From assembly GCA_016839055.1 (NCBI GenBank), contig JAEKNX010000003.1:398000-461999 (forward strand): 64,000 nt of DNA, given 5' to 3'. This document shows, piece by piece, positions 24,910 to 34,072 of this stretch. The position numbers and the translations under genes are program-made. The notes under the pieces are model-generated. The model worked only from the letters and a program-made list of their open reading frames with translations. It ran no database searches and was not told the DNA's origin. Positions within the stretch are counted from its first letter, which is position 1; each line of letters starts with the position of its first letter. Source of the stretch: Spirochaetales bacterium. GTDB lineage: Bacteria > Spirochaetota > Spirochaetia > UBA9216.

Positions 24910-26652
24910 ATGAATATGAAAAAAAATTTTAGAAAGGTCGTCTTAACTATTATTATTTTTCTTACGGTTATCACATTGTTTAATTGTACGATGGAAAATG
25001 AAATATATATAGTCACTTATGACGGAAACAGTAGTACAGGCGGCAGTGTTCCTGTTGACTCTGTGGAATACTCCAGCGGTTCTGTTGTAACTGTCCAGGC
25101 AAATACCGGAGGTCTTACAAAAAGCGGATATGAATTTATCGGATGGAATACTGCGTCTGACGGCAGTGGAACCCCCTATGAGCCGGGTCAGACCCTTTCC
25201 ATAGATGCCTCCAATGTAATTTTATATGCCCGATGGAACGGTTCTTCAGTTACATATGACGGCAACGGCAGTACGGGAGGTAGTGTTCCAGCAGAAACAA
25301 CAGAGTATACCTTTGATTCGGTTATTACAGTACTTGGTAACATAGGAAGCTTAGTAAAAAGCGGATATGTATTTGACGGCTGGAATACAGCATCCGACGG
25401 CAGCGGCACCTCTTATTCAACCGGCAGCACCTTCACAATAGGAACTACAGATATAACACTCTATGCAGAATGGTTAAAGTTTTCCATTGAAAGCATCAGA
25501 TATGCATCTGATGCTGCTGAAGATGCTTATTTTGGATCCTCTGTAGGCATCTCGGGAGATTATGCAATAATCGGTGCAGAAGATGAAGACACAGGCGGTG
25601 ATGATGCCGGAGCTGCCTACATATTCAAGAATGACGGCTCAGAAAACTGGAGCGAGATTGATATTCTATATGCCTCCGATGCAGAGGCTGGAGACAAATT
25701 CGGAAGCTCCGTCAGTATATCCGGCAACTACGCTATAGTCGGTGCAGACGGGGGAGACACCGGCGGCGATGAGGCCGGATCAGCCTACATATTTAAGAAT
25801 GACGGTTCAGGAAACTGGAGCGAGATTGATATTCTATATGCCTCCGATGCAGAGGCTGGAGACAAATTCGCATGCTCTGTCAGTATATCCGGCAACTACG
25901 CTATAGTCGGTGCAAACAGGAAAGACACAGGTGGTTATAATACCGGAGTGGCCTACATTTTCAAGAATGACGGCTCCGGCAACTGGAGCGAGATTGCTAT
26001 CTTACATGCCCCCGATACAGAAGGCTGGGAGGAGTTCGGAGGCTCCGTCAGCATCTCGGGTGATCATGTTCTTATAGGAGCTACCGGGGTTAGTCCCGAC
26101 GGAGCAGCTTACATCTTTAGAAATAACGGTTCCGATTCTTGGGACCAGACTGCTTTCCTTCAGCCTGCGAATGCTAGCCGTCAGTCTTCGAGATCCAGTA
26201 AGGGCGGTAATTTTGGATGTTCTGTCAGTATATCGGACAATTATGCAATTATCGGTGCAGATTTTGAAGAAGTCAATGGTGATTCCTCAGGGGCTGCTCA
26301 CATCTTCAGCAAAGACGGGGCAGGCAACTGGAGTGAGACTGCGGCTTTATCAGCCTCGGATGCAGATGATGGTGATTCCTTCGGTTGTTCCGTAGGAATT
26401 TCAGGTAATTACGCGATTGTTGGTGACCTTTCTAAATCAGTCAACGAAGATGGAAACATCGGAGCTGCCTACATTTTTAAAATTACGGATTCAGGCAATT
26501 GGCGCGAGACTGCTATTATCCATGCAACAGATGCCGAAGAATATGATCGTTTTGGATCCTCTGTAGGCATCTCTGATAATTATGCGATAGTCGGAGCAAC
26601 CGGGGAAGACTCAGGCGGAGATGGTGCCGGCGCGGTTTATATATATAAATAA
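24910..26652 (+). CDS. Lipoprotein with two InlB B-repeats and FG-GAP propeller
   Basis: 580 residues. The signal ends ITLFNC, a spirochaete-like lipobox. Two Listeria-Bacteroides (InlB B) repeats follow, each with TYDGN...GGSVP, SGYxFxGWNTASDGSGT and LYAxW. Then come seven FG-GAP-like units: FGSSVSISGNYAIVGAxxxD, TGGDxAGxAYIFKNDGSGNW. Seven units suggest an integrin-alpha-like propeller. AAGGAG lies 13 bases before the ATG. Divergent from the kinase/regulator pair and sharing its putative binding sites, so likely its output gene. A shortened relative is at 57482-57952. Confidence 0.8.
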   Translation: MNMKKNFRKVVLTIIIFLTVITLFNCTMENEIYIVTYDGNSSTGGSVPVDSVEYSSGSVVTVQANTGGLTKSGYEFIGWNTASDGSGTPYEPGQTLSIDASNVILYARWNGSSVTYDGNGSTGGSVPAETTEYTFDSVITVLGNIGSLVKSGYVFDGWNTASDGSGTSYSTGSTFTIGTTDITLYAEWLKFSIESIRYASDAAEDAYFGSSVGISGDYAIIGAEDEDTGGDDAGAAYIFKNDGSENWSEIDILYASDAEAGDKFGSSVSISGNYAIVGADGGDTGGDEAGSAYIFKNDGSGNWSEIDILYASDAEAGDKFACSVSISGNYAIVGANRKDTGGYNTGVAYIFKNDGSGNWSEIAILHAPDTEGWEEFGGSVSISGDHVLIGATGVSPDGAAYIFRNNGSDSWDQTAFLQPANASRQSSRSSKGGNFGCSVSISDNYAIIGADFEEVNGDSSGAAHIFSKDGAGNWSETAALSASDADDGDSFGCSVGISGNYAIVGDLSKSVNEDGNIGAAYIFKITDSGNWRETAIIHATDAEEYDRFGSSVGISDNYAIVGATGEDSGGDGAGAVYIYK

Positions 26653-26655
26653 ATC

Positions 26656-26689
26656 TTTCAGCAACTTACTGCATAGTAAGTTGCTGAAA
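26656..26689. terminator. Hairpin after the FG-GAP lipoprotein gene
   Basis: A perfect 15-bp stem, TTTCAGCAACTTACT (26656-26670) and AGTAAGTTGCTGAAA (26675-26689), around a GCAT loop, directly after the stop at 26652. No T-run follows, so it may terminate weakly or protect the mRNA end. Confidence 0.5.
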
Positions 26690-26762
26690 ACACTCCACTG
26701 ATGGCTTCTCAACTCTTTCAGATGTTGAAAAATTTTACCATTGAAGATTTTATCATTCCCAG

Positions 26763-27025
26763 ATGGAATTAAAAATTAGCAAAATATCGGTTTTAATTAT
26801 TGAAAAGTTTTTGTTTAATACGTAGATGAATTACTGGAAAATGGCCCGGTTCATATTATACGGAACAACACACCAGATTATGTTATATTGACTGAAGAGT
26901 CATATAAACTGATTATTGATGATCTTATTTCAGCCAGACTTGATGCATCAGATAAGGATATAAAAGAGGAACGAGTAAAATCAGGAACTATTGATGATTT
27001 GATGCAGGAAATCGATAGTGTTTGA
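26763..27025 (+). pseudogene. Frameshifted Phd/YefM-type antitoxin
   Basis: From 26819 the frame reads YVDELLENGPVHIIRNN, then PDYVILTEESYKLIIDDLI and ends DDLMQEIDSV, stop. This is the C-terminal two thirds of a Phd/YefM-like antitoxin. The N-terminal part seems to be in another frame, starting ATG at 26763 (MELKISKISV...) and hitting TAG at 26823-26825. The toxin-like frame overlaps its end by eight bases, as in functional toxin-antitoxin operons. Confidence 0.6.
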
Positions 27026-27290
27026 ACTGAGTTGGACTAGTACTTTTGTAAAGACATCAAAGAAATTCTTTAAAAAGCACCCCCAATTAAAATCTGATTT
27101 TAAAGATTTATTAATTCAGCTTAAAGAAGATCCCTTTCAACAATGATTAAAATTAAACCAGCTGAAAGGTTGTCATAAAGAGAAATATTCTGTTAGTCTG
27201 ACCTATAGCTATAGAGTTGTATTGTATCTGAAAATAGTAAATAGAGAAATAATTCTTCTCGATATTGATTCTCATGATGATGTTTATTAA
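27018..27290 (+). pseudogene. RelE/ParE-type toxin with in-frame nonsense codon
   Basis: GTG at 27018 opens VFELSWTSTFVKTSKKFFKK, then DLLIQLKEDPFQQ, then TGA (27144-27146). The same frame continues LKLNQLKGCHKEKYSVSLTY, then SYRVVLYLKIV and IILLDIDSHDDVY, stop. This is the RelE/ParE-family mRNA interferase or plasmid-stabilisation fold. The TGA truncates it before its catalytic C-terminus, so the toxin should be dead. Paired with the broken antitoxin just before it. Confidence 0.65.
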
Positions 27291-27570
27291 TAAAAAGATA
27301 TAAGAATTACCACCAAAAGAGAATCCTGCATTGTCTCTGACCTTTTAACAGTGGTCAAACTGGTAACTCTAATAAACTGGCAACGTAGATTCATCAATGG
27401 AATTAGACTACGCGACGGGGTCCGATTGCATTTTCACATACATTGTTATCAGGAATCAAAAAACTTCCGTCTTGCATGAGGAAAACAGCCTATATGAGTA
27501 TTGAATTGATAATATTTACTTTTAACTCTTTTCCTCTGTTAATAAAGATGTTTTTTGCAAATACTATTGT
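27291..27570. other. Intergenic region without recognised content
   Basis: 280 bp between the dead toxin gene and the ArsR-type regulator stop. No ORF, strong hairpin or repeat was seen. Confidence 0.4.
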
Positions 27571-28488
27571 CTAATTGGATTTTTCTATAACAAGTTCAAG
27601 ATCCTGAGGATGATTCCCGAATTCCCGCCCAAAGATGTTGATCCCCTGATTATGTTTAGCTTCTTCCTTAACTCCAATTCTGACCGAGATAAAAGGATTT
27701 CTATTGAGATTTAGATCCTTGATTGTTATATCTGAACACTTCTCACCATTACAGATAGCCCTTTCCTCGTTTATCCGCCAGTTAACAAGAGAGCCATATT
27801 GAGTTTTGTGAATCCCCCACCAGGGAGGTGTAAGCTTCCCCTTCTTCCCGCCGAAATCACCAGGGGAGCGCCAGAAATCGATCTCCTGATCATTTATCCA
27901 GAGCGAAATATCTGATAAAACCCGGTTGTTAAAATAGGGCACTTCAGAACACAACTCTGCTGAGAACTCAAGAGAGAGGGGCGTCTCATCAAATCCTAAA
28001 GGATTTGGGAAATGGTATTCCAGGTGGCCGGTAGTAAACCAGATCAATTGCGCCTTTGTTCTTTCCGGAAAAAAGAATACTCGAAGATCATTCTTTTTTC
28101 CAATCTGCTCTATAGATGTGCAGATACCGCAGGGAGCTGTTACTTCCGACTGAATAAAGTTGCCTATAGGCATACTTATCCGTTCTACCGATTTTTTTAT
28201 CTGTGGTTTTATAGCAATTTGAAGAGATATTTCACTGTACGCCAGGGAGCAGATCTTCTGAGTCCCCCGTATTCCCGGTTTGAAATCAATATGCAGCAGT
28301 CCGGCTTCCTCCAGCTTCTGGACATTGACTGTGGCAGTTGAGATTGGCATACCTAACGAAGAGGCAATCTCATTCAAATTCTTACTTCCAGAACTGAGCA
28401 GCTCGATGATATTCAGTCTCGGCTCTCCTGAGAGGGCCTGAGCGATTTTTTTAATATCTTTTATATCATATATCTTAAGACTTTCCAT
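27571..28488 (-). CDS. ArsR-type HTH regulator with C-terminal effector domain
   Basis: 305 residues. The N-terminal winged helix is ArsR-like: IAQALSGEPRLNIIELLSSG, NLNEIASSLGMPISTATVNV, QKLEEAGLLHI. A CGICTS motif and a beta-rich C-terminal region of about 200 residues follow, as in the long ArsR-like regulators found beside glycosidase genes. Divergent from the GH2/MFS operon, so probably its regulator, with the oligosaccharide or its product as ligand. A TTG at 28524 could add twelve residues; neither start has a good Shine-Dalgarno site. Confidence 0.75.
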   Translation of the reverse strand: MESLKIYDIKDIKKIAQALSGEPRLNIIELLSSGSKNLNEIASSLGMPISTATVNVQKLEEAGLLHIDFKPGIRGTQKICSLAYSEISLQIAIKPQIKKSVERISMPIGNFIQSEVTAPCGICTSIEQIGKKNDLRVFFFPERTKAQLIWFTTGHLEYHFPNPLGFDETPLSLEFSAELCSEVPYFNNRVLSDISLWINDQEIDFWRSPGDFGGKKGKLTPPWWGIHKTQYGSLVNWRINEERAICNGEKCSDITIKDLNLNRNPFISVRIGVKEEAKHNQGINIFGREFGNHPQDLELVIEKSN

Positions 28489-28586
28489 TTCCGGAGAATA
28501 ACATACATTATTATATGTTTTCAACCTTTAGTTTAATAAATGTTGAATCAAATAGAACTCATATTTGGTCATATTTATAGCATCTG

Positions 28587-28601
28587 TCCGATAATTTCGG
28601 A
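28587..28601. promoter_or_regulatory. Inverted repeat in the ArsR/GH2 divergent region
   Basis: TCCGA-TAATT-TCGGA, a 5-5-5 palindrome midway between the divergent regulator and glycosidase genes. Possible operator for the ArsR-type protein; short, so low confidence. Confidence 0.3.
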
Positions 28602-28681
28602 TATTTGAGGAAATATTCTTGTTGACAGATTCAAATTTGGACAATAAGATTCATGTATTATTAAACATTATTGGAGATTTA

Positions 28682-30514
28682 ATGGGAGCTAATATTCAGT
28701 CAAAGACCTGGAAAGCTGTTCCGGGGCATATCATGACCCCCTGGGCGGATTCACTTGATCCTTCCTGTCCATTACCGGAATACCCAAGACCTCAGATGGT
28801 TCGCCGGACGTGGCAGAACCTTAACGGTATTTGGGATTACAGTATCACAAAGAAAAACGGGGCTATGCCGACGAGCTACGGAGAAGAAATTCTTGTACCC
28901 TTTGCAATAGAATCATCCCTCTCAGGGGTGAAAAAAGCCTTGAAGCCGGATGAAGAACTCTGGTACCGTCGTTTCTTCAGGGTTTCTGAGGATTGGGATG
29001 GAAAGCGTCTCCTGCTCCATTTTGAGGCTGTCGACTGGAAGTGTATCTGCTACTTAAACGGCATTAAGCTAGGTGAACACACAGGTGGTTACGTCCCTTT
29101 CAGCTTTGATATTACCGAGCACATGCAACCAGGCGACAATGAGTTGACGGTTTCGGTATGGGACCCGACCGACTCCCATTGGCAGCAGAAGGGGAAGCAG
29201 GTTATAAAGCCTAATACCATATATTATACCTCTACCAGCGGAATCTGGCAGACTGTCTGGCTGGAAGCTGTCGAGAAAGCTAACCATATTCAAAGGATTA
29301 AAATCACTCCAGATACAGATGCCTCAGAGCTGACTGTTGAAGTTGAAACATCCGAAGATGGAGAAGTTCGAGTTTCTGCCATGATAGGAGAAACTGTAAT
29401 CGAAGAGGCCTCCGGCTTCTCAGGAAGAAAGGTAAAGTTGAATTTAGCCGAACCAAGACTCTGGACGCCTGATGATCCGTTCCTTTATGACCTTAAAGTT
29501 GAAATACTCTCTGACGGAGAGGTCGTTGATTCTATTGACAGCTATTTCGCCATGCGGAAAATAGAGATGAAAGAGGGCCCCGCCGGGTATCAACGTGTAT
29601 TTCTAAACGATGAGCCAATTTTTCTACACGGCCCTCTTGATCAGGGCTACTGGCCTGACGGCGGCATGACAGCTCCCAGCGATGAGGCGCTGCTGTTTGA
29701 TATTAAGAAAACAAAAGAGCTGGGTTTTAATATGACCCGAAAGCATATTAAAGTTGAGCCGAGACGATGGTACTACCATGCTGACAGGGAAGGGCTTATT
29801 GTAATGCAGGACATGGTGTCTGGCGGTAAAAATGGGGCCAATGAACTTATGACACGTATTACAATATTTTCGAACATAAGCCGGGCAGATGATAATCCCA
29901 GCGCCTATAGAAGAACATGGCGTCAGGATCCTGAATCACGCGTCGACTTTGAAAGAGAACTTATTAAGATTATGGATCACCTTTATAATGTCCCGTCACT
30001 CCTAATCTGGGTCATCTTTAATGAGTCATGGGGTCAGTACGATGCCCTCCGTATTTCAGATACTGCCAGGAATCATGACCCCACAAGACTATTTGATCAC
30101 GCCTCCGGCTGGTTTGATCAGGGGGGAGGAGATTTTCGGAGTCTACACACCTATGTTATAAAACTCAAAAAACCAAAAAAACCGGACAAGAGGGTCTATT
30201 TTATATCCGAATATGGGGGATACAACCTCCAGTGCAAGGGCCACCTATGGGATGAAGATAGTGAGTGGGGCTATAGAATATTTAAAAACCGTGCAACTCT
30301 GCAGACAGCCTATGAACAGCTCATCCGTGATCAGCTTATTCCTCTTATTGAAAAAGGTCTCGGACTAGGGGTATATACCCAGTTCTCTGATGTGGAAATA
30401 GAGTCGAACGGATATTTCACCTATGATAGAAAGGTTCTGAAAATTGACGCTGAAGTAGTTAAAGGTTTGAACAAAGAGATCTATGCTGCTTTCAATAAAG
30501 CGGAGAAAAAATGA
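28682..30514 (+). CDS. Glycoside hydrolase family 2 enzyme
   Basis: 610 residues, cytoplasmic (no signal peptide). Layout is GH2: jelly-roll sugar-binding domain (WYRRFFRVSEDWDGKRLLLH), Ig-like domain, then a TIM barrel. The acid/base glutamate is in LIWVIFNESWGQYD (about E448) and the nucleophile in YFISEYGGYN (about E510). Substrate could be a beta-galactoside, beta-glucuronide or beta-mannoside and cannot be decided. ATG at 28682 has GGAG six bases upstream; a TTG at 28619 in the same frame does not. It overlaps the MFS transporter gene by four bases, so uptake and cleavage are coupled. Confidence 0.9.
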   Translation: MGANIQSKTWKAVPGHIMTPWADSLDPSCPLPEYPRPQMVRRTWQNLNGIWDYSITKKNGAMPTSYGEEILVPFAIESSLSGVKKALKPDEELWYRRFFRVSEDWDGKRLLLHFEAVDWKCICYLNGIKLGEHTGGYVPFSFDITEHMQPGDNELTVSVWDPTDSHWQQKGKQVIKPNTIYYTSTSGIWQTVWLEAVEKANHIQRIKITPDTDASELTVEVETSEDGEVRVSAMIGETVIEEASGFSGRKVKLNLAEPRLWTPDDPFLYDLKVEILSDGEVVDSIDSYFAMRKIEMKEGPAGYQRVFLNDEPIFLHGPLDQGYWPDGGMTAPSDEALLFDIKKTKELGFNMTRKHIKVEPRRWYYHADREGLIVMQDMVSGGKNGANELMTRITIFSNISRADDNPSAYRRTWRQDPESRVDFERELIKIMDHLYNVPSLLIWVIFNESWGQYDALRISDTARNHDPTRLFDHASGWFDQGGGDFRSLHTYVIKLKKPKKPDKRVYFISEYGGYNLQCKGHLWDEDSEWGYRIFKNRATLQTAYEQLIRDQLIPLIEKGLGLGVYTQFSDVEIESNGYFTYDRKVLKIDAEVVKGLNKEIYAAFNKAEKK

Positions 30515-31803
30515 AAAACTTAGAAACGACAAAAATCGGAAAAAAGAACTGGATCGTTCTGGTACTTCTCGGCCTAAGCGGCCAAATAGCCTGGAATGTC
30601 GAGAACTCATGGTTCAACACATTTGTTTTTGATACCATTACTCCTGACCCGAAGCCTATTGCCGTCATGGTAGCGGTAAGCGCGATTGTGGCTACGGTGA
30701 CAACCCTTATTATAGGGACTTTAAGCGATAGAGTCGGAAAGCGTAAACCCTTTATTTTCGTCGGGTACACCCTCTGGGCCCTCTCTACCATTGCTTACCC
30801 GATGGCAGGATGGACAAGAAACGTTCAGTTAGCTGTTTTTCTTGTTATTGCTTTAGACGCAATGATGACCTTTTTCGGTTCCACAGCTAACGATGCCACC
30901 TTTAACGCCTGGGTCACAGATATCACTGATGAGACAAACAGAGGGACTGTTGAGGGGGTGCTTATGATCCTCCCCGTTCTGGCCATAGTTATGGGTATGG
31001 GGCTTTCGGGAGTTCTGATAGACACTGTCGGATACTTCGCGTTCTTCCTCACTCTCGGAGGGTTTGTACTGATAATGGGCCTTATAGGATCTCTACTTCT
31101 AAAAGAGAGTCCCGGCTTGAGACCCAGAATTGAATCTTCCCAAAAAGGATTTTTTCTCGATCTCATAGATGTTTTCTCACCTAAAAGTATAAAGAAGAAC
31201 AAAGAGCTCTACCTCGTATTCCTGACCATGGTACTCTACAACATCTCCATGGAGATAACGGCCCCTTATGGAATGATATATTTGAATAATTATCTTGAAA
31301 TAAGCAAATCCACAGCAGGCCTGCTTTCCACCATTGTAGCTCCAGTACTGATTATATTTGCGCTACCTATCGGAAAGCTCACCGACAAGGGGAAAGGCTT
31401 TACCGTTATTACTTTCGGATACATAATTGGGTCTTTGGGATCGATCCTTTATTCATTCACTGATTCCCTTGTGTTTCTGGGCGTAACAACCGCGGTCCAG
31501 GCCATTGGTGTGTTGATGAATATAGTCCTTATGGTATGGATCCGAAACCTCATGCCCAAAGACGCAAGAGGTCAATTTCAGGGGGTAAGGATGATATTTA
31601 TGGTTGCCCTCCCTATGGTGATAGGACCGACTATCGGATCATTCCTTATCCAGAATTTCGGAATACCCACCGTGCTAAATGGGCAAGCCGGTTTTATACC
31701 TACGCCACTTATATATCAAACTGCCGGCATCGTCAGCCTGCTTCCCCTTATCCCTGTCTATTTTCTCAGGAAACAGTGTAAGAAAAGCGGGATTACTATT
31801 TAG
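30511..31803 (+). CDS. MFS transporter coupled to the GH2 enzyme
   Basis: 430 residues with twelve hydrophobic segments. The MFS loop 2-3 motif is GTLSDRVGKRKPF and there is a matching KLTDKGKG in the second half. Similar proteins are sugar/cation symporters of the GPH or SLC45-like kind. The ATG overlaps the glycosidase stop (ATGA). Likely imports the glycoside that the GH2 enzyme cleaves; regulated with it by the divergent ArsR-type protein. Confidence 0.85.
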   Translation: MKNLETTKIGKKNWIVLVLLGLSGQIAWNVENSWFNTFVFDTITPDPKPIAVMVAVSAIVATVTTLIIGTLSDRVGKRKPFIFVGYTLWALSTIAYPMAGWTRNVQLAVFLVIALDAMMTFFGSTANDATFNAWVTDITDETNRGTVEGVLMILPVLAIVMGMGLSGVLIDTVGYFAFFLTLGGFVLIMGLIGSLLLKESPGLRPRIESSQKGFFLDLIDVFSPKSIKKNKELYLVFLTMVLYNISMEITAPYGMIYLNNYLEISKSTAGLLSTIVAPVLIIFALPIGKLTDKGKGFTVITFGYIIGSLGSILYSFTDSLVFLGVTTAVQAIGVLMNIVLMVWIRNLMPKDARGQFQGVRMIFMVALPMVIGPTIGSFLIQNFGIPTVLNGQAGFIPTPLIYQTAGIVSLLPLIPVYFLRKQCKKSGITI

Positions 31804-32013
31804 TCTATACTCAGTTTCAGGAGCAGAAGAGCTTTGCTTAACTCAATATTCAAAATGATCTTCCGTTAAAGAAAGAATATCATTTTCACAATGTTACTCC
31901 TGAAAAAGGAAAATGAGATCTATAAGCGACATCTCACTCTTCAAAAAAAAAGCGACAGTTCAGGAAAAGTGATATGTGCCTGAAAGTTAAAAAACCATAG
32001 CACGGCTTATAGA

Positions 32014-32766
32014 CTAGTCCGATGGAAAAAAACTACACCACTCGGAAATCATAAAATCGAGAAAACTCTTCTGATCTTTCACCCTGCTTTCAAAGGCTGC
32101 TTCTACATCCGTTTCCAGGGTTATCACGGGAATATCGAGAATCTCTGTTACGGATTGATTCAATGTTCCCGGTATTGAATCAATCTGATATACAAAGGGA
32201 GTAAGATTCCCTCTATGACGATTTAAAAAATCTACAGAATCCATCACCGGTTCCAGTGCTTCGGGGTGGCTAAAAATAATGGAATTGCCCAGAGCATAGT
32301 TTTTCATCGGATCGCGTTGTCTGGATTCATGGAGATCCAGAACGATATCCGGTTTTTGATCGGCTATATGGGTGAAGATCTCATAGGCCAGCTCCTGAAC
32401 CTCCAATCCTCTCTCTTTCCCTGGGAAGGCGCGATTAAGATCTCCCAGCCAGTAAACGCTCCTTTCACCCGCCTTTACGGCCTCGATATTGGCCCGGGGA
32501 AGCACAATCACCCGGCCTTTCTTTAGGGCATATTCGCTGAAAGCCGAGGCTGCGGCTATTCCGGCGGGTTCGTTCCCGTGAATTCCGCCAACGATATAAA
32601 CGACGGGCCCGGGCTGGCCGCTATCAATGATAAATCCGGTGGTCTCAACATCCAGTCCCTCACAGAGAATGAAGGTTTCCTCACGTCCCTCACTCCCGGC
32701 GCAGCTATAGCATCCGCCGAGAATGCAGAATATAACAATCATGATCAGAAACAATCGCTTCACCAT
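32014..32766 (-). CDS. Lipoprotein of the succinylglutamate desuccinylase/aspartoacylase family
   Basis: 250 residues. Lipoprotein signal MVKRLFLIMIVIFCILGG then C. The zinc ligands are visible: H and E in VGGIHGNEPAG and H in VLDLHES, the M14-like pattern of desuccinylases and aspartoacylases, which hydrolyse amide bonds next to glutamate or aspartate. LNRAFPGK is the family's substrate-binding region. A GTG three bases further upstream is possible. It lies nine bases after a related exported protein and ends the operon that includes the transpeptidase, so it may trim gamma-glutamyl products outside the inner membrane. That role is inferred. Confidence 0.8.
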   Translation of the reverse strand: MVKRLFLIMIVIFCILGGCYSCAGSEGREETFILCEGLDVETTGFIIDSGQPGPVVYIVGGIHGNEPAGIAAASAFSEYALKKGRVIVLPRANIEAVKAGERSVYWLGDLNRAFPGKERGLEVQELAYEIFTHIADQKPDIVLDLHESRQRDPMKNYALGNSIIFSHPEALEPVMDSVDFLNRHRGNLTPFVYQIDSIPGTLNQSVTEILDIPVITLETDVEAAFESRVKDQKSFLDFMISEWCSFFPSD

Positions 32767-32775
32767 CACCCAATC

Positions 32776-33903
32776 CTACTCGACCGGAAGAAGATAAGCT
32801 CCGACCCCTCTGGACACCATATTCTGGTAAGACGGAATTTCGGAGACAATCATCGCCTTGTTTCCATCATAGGATGACATAGAGATGATGAAGCTTTCAA
32901 TCCCAAAAAGGTGGCGGGCTACCCGGACCTCCAGGGGATGTCCATTCTCATCGTAGGGGACAAACAGGCGCCCAAGATCAGCAGCTTTTTCATACATCGG
33001 ATCCACTCCGGAGAGAACCAGAGCCTCATCTGTGCGACCCCTCAAACGGCCCTGAGATGCGTTAGCGCTTTCCATCAGAACGGCAAACGTTTCTGTCGAA
33101 TCGCCGAGCTCGCGATGCGTCAATCCCCGCAAGTTGACAGGAGAAGGTTCCAGTCCGATATTTACTTCATTCGACTGCATGGTTATAGCTACATCGGCGG
33201 CTATCGGCATTGCCCGCTCATGCGCAACTATTGCATTGATGACGGGATACTCCGGAGAAGCCTCATGAAGGTCTATGCTCAGATCTATTCCCTCGGTGTT
33301 TATCATGTTACGGATAGCATAGCAGACTTGTTCTGTGAATGTACCATCTGCCCGGCCGGGATAACCGCGATTAAGATTACGTGTTTCACTTCCAGAGAGT
33401 TGCTGACCTGATGCTGCATGTATGTAAACATCGGGATCGGGCCACTGATGAACAGGGTTCGTCGCCCGGGAGCCGAAGCGGAACCAACGCTCTCCAAAGG
33501 GGGTCTCGATGTAAAAACGCTGGGGAGCTCCTTCCTGGGGATCATTATGAGTAAAAGCACTGCGATTCGACCGGGGAATGACGTAAAGGGTTCCCTTTTT
33601 AACGACTACATTTTCAATTAGTACTACTGAGGCGATATAAGCCGCTGGTTCATTGGGGTGTGTTCCTCCCAGGACAAGCGTAGAACCTCCGGGTTCCCGT
33701 CCCTTCATAATATATACATCGGTGTCACCGTAGCTTCCCTCAAGCCCCGGGAAATAGGTGCTGAGCTTGACGACGCTGCTGACTCCGGGACCTGTAACAA
33801 TGGGCTCCTCCTGATACATGGAAAGGAACATCCTACCTGAGTAGAAAGTGACGATAAGAGCCCCTATCAGTATTATAATTGCAGAAATGTGTTTTCTCTT
33901 CAT
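32776..33903 (-). CDS. Membrane-anchored desuccinylase/aspartoacylase-like zinc hydrolase
   Basis: 375 residues. An uncleaved N-terminal helix (about residues 7-29) anchors it. Zinc-binding motifs are LGGTHPNEPAAY and SIDLHEASPEYPV, and RNLNRGYPGRADG matches the substrate-binding loop. Same family as the smaller lipoprotein after it, but with inserts. AGGAGGGGTT precedes the ATG, eight bases after the stop of the 48-residue membrane protein. Probably cleaves small N-acyl or gamma-glutamyl compounds in the periplasm. Its context with transpeptidase and poly-gamma-glutamate genes points to glutamate polymers; the exact substrate is unknown. Confidence 0.8.
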   Translation of the reverse strand: MKRKHISAIIILIGALIVTFYSGRMFLSMYQEEPIVTGPGVSSVVKLSTYFPGLEGSYGDTDVYIMKGREPGGSTLVLGGTHPNEPAAYIASVVLIENVVVKKGTLYVIPRSNRSAFTHNDPQEGAPQRFYIETPFGERWFRFGSRATNPVHQWPDPDVYIHAASGQQLSGSETRNLNRGYPGRADGTFTEQVCYAIRNMINTEGIDLSIDLHEASPEYPVINAIVAHERAMPIAADVAITMQSNEVNIGLEPSPVNLRGLTHRELGDSTETFAVLMESANASQGRLRGRTDEALVLSGVDPMYEKAADLGRLFVPYDENGHPLEVRVARHLFGIESFIISMSSYDGNKAMIVSEIPSYQNMVSRGVGAYLLPVE

Positions 33904-33911
33904 AACCCCTC

Positions 33912-34058
33912 CTATTTAATCATCAGCAATCGGAGCAGCAGGGGGATTAGAACTATCACTGCATTAGCCTGATCTTTTATTTTTTCTTTGCTTACCAGGT
34001 TTACAACCACAAAGATGCTTACCAGCAGTACTATTAATCGGTATATCCACGTAATCAT
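33912..34058 (-). CDS. 48-residue membrane protein
   Basis: A small gene with an excellent Shine-Dalgarno, AGGGAGGT, four bases before the ATG. The product starts MITWIYRLIVLLVSIFVVV and ends LIPLLLRLLMIK, with two hydrophobic helices joined by a charged loop (SKEKIKDQ). It sits 14 bp after the DctM-like permease gene and 8 bp before the hydrolase gene. It could be a small accessory subunit of that permease, whose usual DctQ partner is missing here, but it is far shorter than DctQ. Not recognised. Confidence 0.7.
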   Translation of the reverse strand: MITWIYRLIVLLVSIFVVVNLVSKEKIKDQANAVIVLIPLLLRLLMIK

Positions 34059-34072
34059 AGCGACCTCCCTTC

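Noticed and set aside
28012..28341. Plus-strand ORF antisense to the ArsR-type regulator
   Set aside because: Shadow frame without a start signal; the minus-strand frame has a clear winged helix.
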